64,000 nucleotides of DNA from Massilia mucilaginosa (GTDB lineage Bacteria > Pseudomonadota > Gammaproteobacteria > Burkholderiales > Burkholderiaceae_D), in NCBI RefSeq assembly GCF_011682145.1, contig NZ_WHJH01000024.1:1-64000 (forward strand), in the 5' to 3' direction. The position numbers and the translations under genes were made by a program. The notes under the pieces were generated by a model. It worked only from the letters and a program-made list of their open reading frames with translations. It did not search any database and was not told where the DNA came from. Position 1 is the first letter of the stretch, and every line of letters begins with the position of its first letter. Below, piece after piece: positions 20,171 to 28,460 of the stretch.

Positions 20171-21211
20171 CTAATTCAAAAGCGGTGCGATGTGGGCACT
20201 AATACTTCTTGCGATCGCCCTCCCCAAATCCACGGGTACTGCGTTACCAATTAGGCGTCCAAGTGCTGTGAAGCTGACTTCGCCACCGGCCGGCACAAAA
20301 ACATAGTCACGGGGGAAGCTCTGCAAGATTGCGGCCTCCCGCAATGAGATCGCCCTATCTTGTTTTGGATGTCCAAAGCGCCCATTTCCGAATCCGTAGC
20401 ATTGCGTAGTCATTGTGGGAGCTGGCTTGTTCCATTCCATGCGGCCGTACACGCCTGGATATGTTCGTCCGCTCTCAGCCCGGTGGCACTCTGCAACAAG
20501 ATGTCCGGGCCAATCCCGCCAAGTTCCTCCTGGTCGCGAGGCTCGAATACGTTGCAGATTTTTTTCCGACAACGATGCTGTTGCATGGAGCTTATCCCTT
20601 GTTGCAGACTCCCCTGCATGCAGACTTCGCAAGCGACCGATGGCTTGACGAACTGTTTTCGGCTTCACATGAGTTGCCGGTACCATCGTGATGCTACCGT
20701 GCTTTGAGGCTAACAGGACCATTCGGCGTCGAATCTGAGGAACTCCGTATTTTGAACTATCGACGATATCGAACCAGACGTGGTAGCCGAGCCTTTTTAG
20801 GGTGTCAATGAAATCGTGAAAGACCGCGTGCCGCGCCACAGATGGCACATTTTCCATCGTAATAACATCGGGAGACGCCCCTTCAGCAAGGCGTGCAAAT
20901 TCGTAAAGGAGTCCCCACTTTCCTTCTTTTCCGTCTATTTCATATCGGTGCGCATACGTTGAGAATGGTTGGCAAGGCGCGCAACCTGCGAGAATCTTCA
21001 CATCTGCATTGCCAAAGAGTGTCAGCAGTTCTTCGGCAGATACTTTGCTGATATCTCGCTCCAAGAATTTCGCCTCGTTATTCGACTCGTAGGGGTACCT
21101 GCAAGCAGGGTCCAAATCAATGCCCGCTGTTACAGGCAAGCCTTCCAAAACAAATCCATGGGTAAGCCCCCCCGCGCCGCAGAACAAGTCGACACAAGCA
21201 ATTTTCTTCAC
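20171..21211 (-). CDS. DNA (cytosine-5-)-methyltransferase
   Basis: This 346-residue C5 methyltransferase has the motifs in canonical order: DLFCGAGGLTHGF (I), GCAPCQPFSTYAH with the catalytic Cys near residue 81 (IV), ITMENVPSV (VI), QIRRRMVLL (VIII) and IGNAVPVDLG (X). The short target-recognition region lies near residues 200-270. Class 2 DISARM uses a C5 methylase (DrmMII), whereas this locus is otherwise class 1. This protein could therefore be a DrmMII-like subunit or an orphan methylase in the same defence array. It precedes drmD on the same strand. Confidence 0.85.
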   Translation of the reverse strand: MKKIACVDLFCGAGGLTHGFVLEGLPVTAGIDLDPACRYPYESNNEAKFLERDISKVSAEELLTLFGNADVKILAGCAPCQPFSTYAHRYEIDGKEGKWGLLYEFARLAEGASPDVITMENVPSVARHAVFHDFIDTLKRLGYHVWFDIVDSSKYGVPQIRRRMVLLASKHGSITMVPATHVKPKTVRQAIGRLRSLHAGESATRDKLHATASLSEKNLQRIRASRPGGTWRDWPGHLVAECHRAESGRTYPGVYGRMEWNKPAPTMTTQCYGFGNGRFGHPKQDRAISLREAAILQSFPRDYVFVPAGGEVSFTALGRLIGNAVPVDLGRAIARSISAHIAPLLN

Positions 21212-21276
21212 ATTACATCTCCATGATTGATTTGATTCCTACCGCATAGCGAAGCCATACCATCAGTTAACAAAAA

Positions 21277-21489
21277 TTAACCTTTGCTCCGGTTTTCGAT
21301 CTCAGCAGCGCCACCAGAGCGTACCCAGTCGTCGACTTCGTCGGATTTGAATTTCCAAAGCCTGCCGATGCGATGAGCTGGCATGTTCCGCTTGCTTATC
21401 CAAGCGTAGACGGTGTCCTTGCTCACTCCGAGGTATTCAGCAATCTCCTCGACCGACAACCAGCGTTCTGACATAACAGGAGGTTCCAT
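21277..21489 (-). CDS. AlpA/excisionase-type helix-turn-helix protein (70 aa)
   Basis: This small protein has one MerR-like/HTH_17 domain: WLSVEEIAEYLGVSKDTVYAWI, then RIGRLWKFKSDEVDDWV. Such proteins occur at the head of many restriction, BREX and DISARM loci, and as AlpA or Xis regulators of integrated elements. It stands first in the minus-strand defence array, 65 bases before the cytosine methyltransferase. It may bind the array promoter, or may serve as a recombination directionality factor for the island. Residues 1-5 before the internal Met 6 are uncertain. Confidence 0.75.
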   Translation of the reverse strand: MEPPVMSERWLSVEEIAEYLGVSKDTVYAWISKRNMPAHRIGRLWKFKSDEVDDWVRSGGAAEIENRSKG

Positions 21490-21939
21490 CTCAAAAGCGA
21501 AAATTGGGCAATTTCGAATGATCGCATGCCCACGAGAAGATGTAAATGAACTTCGACGCGGTTTGCCATGGATTGGCTTGTTTTAACCTGGTTAAGCCTG
21601 ATTAAGACCGTACAGAAGGTTTAATGCGAGTCCTGGCGACCGAAAAAAGGTTGCCTGGAGGACAGAGGGGGCAGGTCGTTGGGCGGGCGCTTCGACGACC
21701 TCCAAGTATCGAGTTTTTGGGTCCTGGCGAAGCGAATCGAAATTCTTTACGATCCACGACATCATGCCCGACCTGAGCCAAGTATCCGGCGCGGAAGTCC
21801 CAGTCCGCGCGGCAGGGAGATCCAGTTGAGAGCACACTGGCATAGCACCCAATAGTTGGCGTTCGCGTCGCGATTGCCCGACGGTGGTAGGGAGCCGAGC
21901 ATTGATGCGTGAAGGCCGGTTGTTCCATCGCTGCGTATC
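21490..21939. other. 450-base gap between the defence array and the IS4 remnant
   Basis: I see no supportable gene here. Open frames on the minus strand are low in recognisable content. The region should hold the promoter of the HTH/methyltransferase genes and the decayed 5' flank of the IS4-family element. I could not identify terminal inverted repeats. Confidence 0.4.
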
Positions 21940-23111
21940 GTGCGAATTTGCGTCGAACTTGCCATCCGAGGCGCAGGCGGTGCTACTGCTGCCCGTAGCG
22001 GCAAGCCTGAACTTTCTAGGCCGGAAAAAAACGACCTTCACGCCAACCGGTACACCCGTACTGTGCACACGCACTTGCCATTGCTCGTCGCGCTCATGCT
22101 CAGCGGCATGCGCATGAGCATTCAGGCCGAGCTCGACACATTTTTTGGTCACCTGGCCGGGCAGGCCCAATTGTTGCGCGTGGTTTCCGAGCAGGCGTTC
22201 GCACAAGCGCGCGCCAAACTGTCCTTGACCGCCATTCCTTTGCTCAACGATTGGCTCGTCAACCGCGCCGAGCTACACGGGTTCGTGCCGCGCTGGCACG
22301 GCTTGCGCCTGGTCGCCGCCGACGCATCAACGGTGCGCTTCGGCGTACGTGCCACCCGCCGCGCGCACGCTGCGCCGCCCGACCAGATTCTCTTTGGCTT
22401 GTTTCTGCCCGGCGCCGAGTTGATGGTGGCGACCTCGCTCCACGGCATTGAGGAGTGCGGCGAGCGCCAGGCGTTGGTCCAGCATCTGGACCGGCTCTCC
22501 AGCGACGACTCGCTGCTGCTATACCGGGCTATCCGTCGCGCTGGCTCGTTGCCCTGCTCAATGAGCGTGCCATTTCATTCTGCATGCGGGTGGAAAAAGC
22601 TGGCTACGGCGGCTTCGCCTGCGTGCAGGCGTTTTTGCGCTCCGGTCTTGATGAGCAGATTGTCACGCTCAGTGCACCATCGCAGCGCGATGCCGCCGAT
22701 TGCGAGTTCGCCTGCACGCCACAGCAGGTTCTCCTGGTGCGCGACGTCGCACCGAACGGCAAAGTGCGTGTGTTGATGACCAATTTGTTAGGCACCGCAC
22801 GCTTTCCGGCCGCCGCCTTTGGCGACTTCTACCACAAGCGCTGGCGCATCGAGAAAGCCTTCAAACGGCTCAAGGGCCGCCTCAACTTGGGGCACGTTTC
22901 CGGCCTATCCCAGCAGGCCGTGGTTCAGTATGTCGCCGCCAGAATCATGTGCGACAACCTACAGACCTTGGCCGCGCTGACCGCACATGACCAAGCCGAC
23001 CTGCGGGCCGTCGACTGCATCAATCACGCCTATTGCATCCTTGTTTTACACTCTCAGTGCCGCAGTGTTGACAACATTACATCAATGAAGTCAGCCCAAT
23101 TTTTCGTATGA
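21940..23111 (+). pseudogene. IS4-family transposase, frameshifted and inactive
   Basis: Two overlapping frames (about 21940-22530 and 22530-23111) together encode an IS4-type DDE transposase. The first holds SEQAFAQARAKLS, VAADASTVRFG (first catalytic Asp) and QILFGLFLPGAE. The second holds GYPSRWLVALLN and the signature YHKRWRIEKAFKRLK, which fits Y-(2)-R-(3)-E-(6)-K. The join near 22523 appears to lack about four bases compared with the usual LLLYDRGYPSRW. This shifts the frame and removes the second catalytic Asp. The N-terminus before LMLSGMRMSIQAELD is also degraded. Confidence 0.75.
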
Positions 23112-23300
23112 TGGGGTTGCAGCACATGCTACGCCCGAACCGCCGCATGGTATGCAATCTACAAATTTCTGAAGACCTGGCCAACCTCCAGTGCCTCCGC
23201 ACATGGCGCATTCCTTGCCTTCTGCGGAAAGCTGACGTGCCCGTGCAAGGCGGATAATCCAATCGTTTGGTAGCCCTCGAAATTCTTCCTGCTCAGACAT
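23091..23300 (-). CDS. Small CxxCxGxG zinc-knuckle protein (69 aa)
   Basis: The start ATG at 23300 (MSEQEEFRGLPND) lies two bases after the stop of the upstream membrane-protein gene, so the pair is cotranscribed. Two DnaJ-like zinc half-sites are visible, CAMCGGTG at residues 31-38 and CIPCGGSG at residues 49-56. The protein is too small to be a DnaJ. The function is unknown; RNA or protein binding through a zinc knuckle is a guess. An upstream extension of the same frame to 23654 runs through the neighbouring gene and is not credible. Confidence 0.55.
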   Translation of the reverse strand: MSEQEEFRGLPNDWIIRLARARQLSAEGKECAMCGGTGGWPGLQKFVDCIPCGGSGVACAATPSYEKLG

Positions 23301-23302
23301 AC

Positions 23303-23620
23303 CTATGCCTTTAGCCAGTGCCACAGTGCCATGCCAGAAAGCGTCATGAGTGTTCCACCTATTGCTAACACGACCACTACTGCTATTACTCTGTGATAAA
23401 TATGGGACACACAGAAGACTGTCAGGCCGAGAAGGACGTAAATTAGTTTGGCGGTCGTCGTGTGCACGACAAAGTACGAGACTCCACTCAGATACCCATG
23501 TAAGTAGTAAACGGCGACCGCCGTGACGATAGCTGGGATCACAATTGACATGGTCTCCTCGCTTCTGCCCCGGATTTCGTCGTCGGAATAGATCGAGTTG
23601 CCGATGCGATGGAACGCCAT
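23303..23620 (-). CDS. Small membrane protein (105 aa), function unknown
   Basis: After a polar N-terminus of about 23 residues there are three likely membrane segments: IVIPAIVTAVAVYYLHGYL, AKLIYVLLGLTVFCVSHIY and VIAVVVVLAIGGTLMTLSGMA. There is no recognised family. It is transcribed divergently from an Xre-type regulator, with a palindrome in the intergenic space. It is followed directly by a zinc-knuckle gene. The arrangement resembles a small regulated cassette, possibly toxin-like or superinfection-related, but nothing in the sequence proves that. Confidence 0.55.
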   Translation of the reverse strand: MAFHRIGNSIYSDDEIRGRSEETMSIVIPAIVTAVAVYYLHGYLSGVSYFVVHTTTAKLIYVLLGLTVFCVSHIYHRVIAVVVVLAIGGTLMTLSGMALWHWLKA

Positions 23621-23654
23621 TTTTTACTCCATCAGAGCTGAACATGTCACACAT

Positions 23655-23675
23655 ATTATCCCATTTTGGGATAAT
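23655..23675. promoter_or_regulatory. Palindromic operator for the Xre-type regulator
   Basis: A perfect inverted repeat, ATTATCCC - ATTTT - GGGATAAT, lies between the divergent starts at 23620 (minus) and 23700 (plus). It resembles HipB-type operators (TATCC, spacer, GGATA), but here the spacer between those five-base arms is seven bases, not eight. It is probably bound by the neighbouring helix-turn-helix protein to control both genes. Confidence 0.6.
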
Positions 23676-23699
23676 TGTGCTGTGATGATCACATGGGGG

Positions 23700-23945
23700 A
23701 TGAAATCAATCCACGATCCTCGTTACTGCGAATTTATTGAACACATGATAACTGCAAGAATGACACGGAAAGTTACGCAGTGGCAACTAGCGCAACTGCT
23801 CGCCAGACCTCAATCCTATGTTGCAAAGGTAGAGAATCTCGACCGGCGTCTCGACGTGGTAGAGACTAGAGATTGGCTGATTGCCCTTGGCGTCAGCCCA
23901 GATTCTTTCATGCACGAGATTCGATGGTGGTCACAATTGACCTAA
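23700..23945 (+). CDS. Xre-family helix-turn-helix regulator (81 aa)
   Basis: I chose the ATG at 23700 (MKSIHDPRYCEFIEHM) because an earlier ATG at 23598 would place the protein over the divergent gene and the operator. Residues 20-55 form an Xre HTH, VTQWQLAQLLARPQSYVAKVE, followed by LDVVETRDWLIALG, typical of HipB-like or phage repressor-like antitoxin regulators. It is divergent from the three-TM membrane protein and probably autoregulates through the palindrome at 23655-23675. Confidence 0.75.
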   Translation: MKSIHDPRYCEFIEHMITARMTRKVTQWQLAQLLARPQSYVAKVENLDRRLDVVETRDWLIALGVSPDSFMHEIRWWSQLT

Positions 23946-24003
23946 GAGGGTGAGCATTGCGACGTTTTGCTCGTTGGGAGTCAAGGCAACGGAATTTTTA
24001 GCT

Positions 24004-24033
24004 AAAAAGCCGCCATTGATGAGTTAGGGCGGC
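24004..24033 (-). terminator. Rho-independent terminator of the recombinase operon
   Basis: Read on the minus strand, GCCGCC (24033-24028) and GGCGGC (24014-24009) form a six-pair stem with a 13-base loop, followed by TTTTT (24008-24004). It lies about 120 bases after the stop of the last recombinase-module gene. A second inverted repeat, GCCGAAAT/ATTTCGGC at 24032-24059, lies just before it. Confidence 0.65.
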
Positions 24034-24150
24034 CGAAATGGCTCGGCGCCTATTTCGGCTGACTCGGGGCGGGGGGGCGCATCCGGAAAACTCGGTAAAC
24101 ACGCCTCCTCGAAACGGCAGTGACTGCGCGACCATGATTTCTAGAATTAT

Positions 24151-24654
24151 TCACTTTCCCGCACGTTTTTTTGGAGGCGATTTCTTCCGTTCTTTTGCTG
24201 CAATTCCACTTATTTTTCTTGCGCTTTCTGGGAGTGCATTAAGTTGTGCCAGTGAATCCCGTAGTTCAGAGAAACGATTATAGTAGCTCGACAGTTTTGT
24301 GGTGCCCCCGAGCTCCGCCATAACGGCAATAAGTGAAACATGGCCCCGAAGAAGAATTTCCTCGTTCCGCTCTAGCTGCTCAATCCGGCTCTGTTGTTGT
24401 TCCAGCTTTGTAGCGACCTCAGCTTTGCTCCCTTTCTTGAGGCGATCTTGCCATTTGTTTAGCTCAACTTGGCGCAACTGATAAATTTCAAGTAGTTCTC
24501 TGCGAGCGCGGTCGCGGGTGATTGTAGAAGCGCTTGCTACCTCAGGGTGGCGCTTTGCGACCTCACGTGCGCTGATATTGATGTTTTCAGCCAAAAGGCT
24601 TTCTAAAATCGCTGTGAGCTGAGTGTCAGCCTCGTCGGAACGCTTACGTACCAT
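24151..24654 (-). CDS. TnpC-like coiled-coil protein of the recombinase module (167 aa)
   Basis: This small basic protein starts with a putative HTH region (ISAREVAKRHPEVASASTITRDRARRE). It then has a coiled coil near residues 75-105 (KLEQQQSRIEQLERNEEILL) and a lysine-rich tail (KKSPPKKRAGK). It is the fourth gene of an overlapping quartet and overlaps the 778-aa gene by 11 bases. Tn554-like elements carry a small DNA-binding accessory protein (TnpC) after their recombinases, which fits size and position. A role in choosing the insertion site or orientation is inferred. Confidence 0.6.
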   Translation of the reverse strand: MVRKRSDEADTQLTAILESLLAENINISAREVAKRHPEVASASTITRDRARRELLEIYQLRQVELNKWQDRLKKGSKAEVATKLEQQQSRIEQLERNEEILLRGHVSLIAVMAELGGTTKLSSYYNRFSELRDSLAQLNALPESARKISGIAAKERKKSPPKKRAGK

Positions 24655-26980
24655 CTAGTAGGTCCTTTCTTTTGGTATCGCTTGAGAAATCGCGGCCCTC
24701 TGGGAAAACGCGTTCGCCTGGTTCTGTTGCGAGAAGCAATCCTACGTTTGCTAGACGAAGCTCAGCGTGCTGAATTTGATTCTCCCTGCCCACAGTTGAT
24801 GGCGGTTTCGATCGCGCGAGATCAACGGCAGCCTTAAGTTTTCCTTGCAGCGCGACGAGATTGCGGCGATTTTCAGGCAGGTCCGTTGCTGACAAATGCA
24901 TGCAGCCGTTAAAACATTCGAGGTGCGTAGGGCAGGGCGCCACGGTAAAAGAATTCAGACAATGACCATAAGGAGTTGCATGAAATCCATCCGCCTCGCC
25001 TTTTAGAAAGCTATACGCGACTTCTGAACCTTGCGTTTTTTCTAAATGTCGGAACTCTGCGACTATAGGACCATTTGCCCGACCTGCCTTGATAAGCTTG
25101 GCTACAGTGTTAGCCTTGGGGCCGAGAAACTCCTCCCACTCGTCTGGTAAAGAAACTTGATCTAGCTCCTCCTGAAGACTTCGATGATCATACTCGTAAC
25201 TCTGAGCGACAGATCTACGATTAAATCGCTTGGTAATAATAGTATCGGCAATGCCAAGCCGGAATAGCTCGGTATTTTGGAGATGTCGTAAACTATGCGG
25301 AAGTAGTAAAAGTTTCTGATCCACCGCTGTCTGGCCGTAGGTCTGAAATATACTTGGGCCATTCGGCCCATTCGAAGTCAACGCGTTTCCAATGATCTCT
25401 GGCGTCGCTATTCCTACTCCCATTGTGTAGCCAATATGACATGGATTGTCGCCGCGACCTTCTCCGACAGCACGTTTGGGGATTAGGAAGATCAGCTCAT
25501 GCGATTGGAGGCTACCACCGCCGTCCAGCCTGAATGCCGCCGTGTCAGATATCTTTGTTGGTAATTTTGCTCGTATATAGTGTTCAATCTCATCAATACG
25601 GAGGAATTGGTTGGTCACGCCTCTGCCAGCCCAAGGTCTACCGTCAGCACTCCTAAACTGTAAGCCTTCGGTTTGAAGTCGATTTGCGAAAGTGTAAAAT
25701 GCGGATCTAGCCGGGTGTCCAACGTCGCTTTGTAGGAGCATTAGCTCGTCCAAAAGTGCGACATCAAAACTTTCGCGGTAACGTGAAAGGTACGGGCCAA
25801 CCACGTTATCGGGAACGTCCTTGAATAAAACACTTCCAGTAAGTCGACTATACAGAACGCTTATGGGTTGAACCGACTCTGGACTGTACATCGGTAGAAT
25901 TCGACCCGAATCCGTCTGCATTTTCAATGTTTTGCGCAGCGGCCCGGTAATCTGCGCTACGTGGTCAAGAATTTCGCCGATCAAAGTTTCAAAAACCGAC
26001 GGAATAAACTGGGTATTTTCCCAAAGGGCGCCTATTTCCCGCCGTTTACTTCCCTGTTTTTCCGCGAAATGACGCAAAAGAGTAGCGCTCCCGAAGCCCC
26101 CATATCTTTCAGCGCTCACCCCTTTGATATCCCTATATTCAAGGACACGCTTCCAGTCAAGCGGAACCATCGAAATTTCACCGACACGAAGACCCGTTAG
26201 GACCAGCAATTTACATTGCGCAAATCTTATTGCGTCGATAAAGGTGCGTGGTGATTCAGTAAAGATGATTCTGATTAGCTCCCAAAAAGCTCGCTGTTCA
26301 GGCAGCTTCTCCGCATTTTTACGAATTGATAGCGAATCTCGGATTGTGGTTTCCGCGGTTTTAAACTTCGCGCTTCGCTTGTTTTGCGGAGAAGTTGGGC
26401 GAGCAGAGTCGATCTTAGAAAACAGAGGGCAGTGTGGCGAAAGATGATACGTATCAACAGTTGTCTTAACGAAAGCGCCGATAATGACTGCTGTTTGACC
26501 GGATGGCTGAATATCCCGAGCGATCGCCATACATTCCCGGAAATCCTCATCAGTCAACAACCATAGTGGCTTTTGTTTCACGGTGGCGAGAAGGCGAATA
26601 GCATTGCATACGCCGGCCAGATAAGGCAGACTCAGACCTAACACCATTAAGTGGTTCAAGGTATATGCCTTGATCAGATCTTGCCAGCTTTCGGAGATAA
26701 CTCCCGGACGACAGCTCTCAACCGTGCTATTGATAATTCGATCGGATTTAGCTTTGACTTTGGCTACGATTGAGAAGTTTCGAAGTTTTGCCTGAAGTGG
26801 ATTTCCATCGCTGATAAGCGCGCGCAGGTCCCATGCTGTGCCTTCAGAAGCGTATCCATCATCGCTGACCATCATCGTCCAGTTAAGCCCAGCAGATTTG
26901 GCCAATTTTTTTCCCTGTTCAATATATGCGTCGAACTCTAGGGGGGTATGATCGCTTCTTATGTCCAAGGAATTAAGCAT
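24644..26980 (-). CDS. Large tyrosine recombinase-like protein (778 aa), third of the module
   Basis: The C-terminal part holds tyrosine-recombinase elements: GLRVGEISMVPLDW (Arg I, near residue 265), HSLRHLQNTELF (near 565) and a candidate nucleophile in SYEYDHR (near 597). A cysteine cluster follows near residues 665-695 (CLNSFTVAPCPTHLECFNGC) that may bind zinc. The protein is about twice the usual integrase length. It overlaps the upstream gene by eight bases and the downstream one by 11. TnpB of Tn554 is the nearest analogue I can name. Confidence 0.7.
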   Translation of the reverse strand: MLNSLDIRSDHTPLEFDAYIEQGKKLAKSAGLNWTMMVSDDGYASEGTAWDLRALISDGNPLQAKLRNFSIVAKVKAKSDRIINSTVESCRPGVISESWQDLIKAYTLNHLMVLGLSLPYLAGVCNAIRLLATVKQKPLWLLTDEDFRECMAIARDIQPSGQTAVIIGAFVKTTVDTYHLSPHCPLFSKIDSARPTSPQNKRSAKFKTAETTIRDSLSIRKNAEKLPEQRAFWELIRIIFTESPRTFIDAIRFAQCKLLVLTGLRVGEISMVPLDWKRVLEYRDIKGVSAERYGGFGSATLLRHFAEKQGSKRREIGALWENTQFIPSVFETLIGEILDHVAQITGPLRKTLKMQTDSGRILPMYSPESVQPISVLYSRLTGSVLFKDVPDNVVGPYLSRYRESFDVALLDELMLLQSDVGHPARSAFYTFANRLQTEGLQFRSADGRPWAGRGVTNQFLRIDEIEHYIRAKLPTKISDTAAFRLDGGGSLQSHELIFLIPKRAVGEGRGDNPCHIGYTMGVGIATPEIIGNALTSNGPNGPSIFQTYGQTAVDQKLLLLPHSLRHLQNTELFRLGIADTIITKRFNRRSVAQSYEYDHRSLQEELDQVSLPDEWEEFLGPKANTVAKLIKAGRANGPIVAEFRHLEKTQGSEVAYSFLKGEADGFHATPYGHCLNSFTVAPCPTHLECFNGCMHLSATDLPENRRNLVALQGKLKAAVDLARSKPPSTVGRENQIQHAELRLANVGLLLATEPGERVFPEGRDFSSDTKRKDLLDGT

Positions 26981-28460
26981 TTCTATCTTCGATAATTGCG
27001 ATCACGTCTTGCACCTCATTAATTGTTTGCTTTAGCTGTAAGTACGCGGGCGACTGATTCTCTCCTCTTGACGAGACATAGAAAAACCGGACAATTTCGC
27101 GAAACTCGCTGAGAACTTGCTTATGGATTTCTACATCAGTCGTTGCGAGAAATTTCGGACATCCATAGCAAGCTGTTATTGGATTATAGGGGCAAGTTGG
27201 CTGGCCAGTTTCGCATGCTCCAATACCCGAGATAGGGATCCCGTGCGGGGCACCGGCTATTTGATTTTCACCCTTTAAAGTTGAGAGCTCGTTTGGAGAT
27301 ATGAAGCCCATAGCTGCGATTTTTACAACAGTTCTATAAGTTTGAGAAATTCCTAGCGCTTGGTTGACGCGTTCCGCCTGAGTCGCGGAAGTGTCATAAT
27401 AAACCGTTCCAGAGTCTAGACTGGAGTGCCCCATAAATTCAGCAAGTTCTTCAGCGCTCGCTCCAGCATCGACCTGTCGCATCGCGCCGGAATGTCTTAG
27501 GTCGGTAGGCGTCCATTCATCACCAGTGATTCGAATGAGTGCAGCTTGCAACCGCGTAGATACATTTGAGGCAACTGTTATGCCAAAAAGATGAGAGTCA
27601 CCTGATAATTTTGTTCGCGCCAATAGTTCGGAGAATATGGGTACCCACTCCTTTTTTACCTTCCGTATTAGAGGGCAACGTTTGGACGTCGCCGCACGTT
27701 GTTTCAACATGTGGAAGGTCAAATGGACCGACTCATCACCAGCTTGGGAAGTAAAAAATCGCATGTCACGATAGCGCAGCAATCCAATCTGTTTCGGACG
27801 CATTGCGAACTGATAGCAACATATGACCATGCCAGCATCTATTAGATCAGGAAGTGCCAAGGAGGATGCGGTTTGAGCAGCGTTCTGGATCCATCGCACT
27901 AATTTCGCTTCCGCGTTAATGTCGATAAAAACATCACCGGACCGTACAGCTGCATGTTTGTCCCGGCTGGGGAGCGGTAGAGACGAAGAGATATATGATA
28001 TATAGGAGGGCGCCCAGGTTCCGATCTTCTGCGATGCTGAGAACTTGAGTAAAGACTTTAGAGCTTGATAACTATGCAGGTGCATTTGCTGCGCCAATAA
28101 TTCGTCCCAAATAAACCGGCACTGGCTTACTTCAGTTGTAAGCAGCCTGGTTATGTCATTTGGGGCGATTGCGCGCAACCCGAAAATATAATGGCCAGCG
28201 GTGACTCCGCTAGTGGTGCGTATCATTTCACATACAAAGGCCTTTATTATTATAAGTAACGGTCCGGATTCGATAAATTTATCAAAGTTAATCTTTAATA
28301 TCGCACCGTTAGCATAAACTGGCCAAATATCACATGAGAAATCCGAGAAACTGTGATGCTTGTCGGTGTAGTCGTCGTGATATCGGACAACCGACGGTAG
28401 GAGGAGGGCGGGGATGCTTATCGGTACTTGCTCTCTGTTCAAATTTACTTGAGGTTTCAT
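26973..28460 (-). CDS. Tyrosine recombinase (495 aa), second of the module
   Basis: Catalytic elements are visible: FAMRPKQIGLLRY (Arg I), PTDLRHSGAMRQV (Arg II, near residue 323), FMGHSSLDSGTVYYD with the His and the Tyr nucleophile near residue 352. A C-terminal cysteine-rich segment (GACETGQPTCPYNPITACYG) near residues 412-432 resembles the zinc-binding tails of Tn554/RIT-type recombinases. Its start overlaps the stop of the first recombinase gene by four bases. It is AT-rich compared with genes after 30 kb, a sign of horizontal origin. Confidence 0.8.
   Translation of the reverse strand: MKPQVNLNREQVPISIPALLLPSVVRYHDDYTDKHHSFSDFSCDIWPVYANGAILKINFDKFIESGPLLIIIKAFVCEMIRTTSGVTAGHYIFGLRAIAPNDITRLLTTEVSQCRFIWDELLAQQMHLHSYQALKSLLKFSASQKIGTWAPSYISYISSSLPLPSRDKHAAVRSGDVFIDINAEAKLVRWIQNAAQTASSLALPDLIDAGMVICCYQFAMRPKQIGLLRYRDMRFFTSQAGDESVHLTFHMLKQRAATSKRCPLIRKVKKEWVPIFSELLARTKLSGDSHLFGITVASNVSTRLQAALIRITGDEWTPTDLRHSGAMRQVDAGASAEELAEFMGHSSLDSGTVYYDTSATQAERVNQALGISQTYRTVVKIAAMGFISPNELSTLKGENQIAGAPHGIPISGIGACETGQPTCPYNPITACYGCPKFLATTDVEIHKQVLSEFREIVRFFYVSSRGENQSPAYLQLKQTINEVQDVIAIIEDRNA

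Noticed and set aside
23995-24008. Palindrome TTTTTAGCTAAAAA as an operator
   Set aside because: It is better explained as the T-run and its mirror at the end of the minus-strand terminator.
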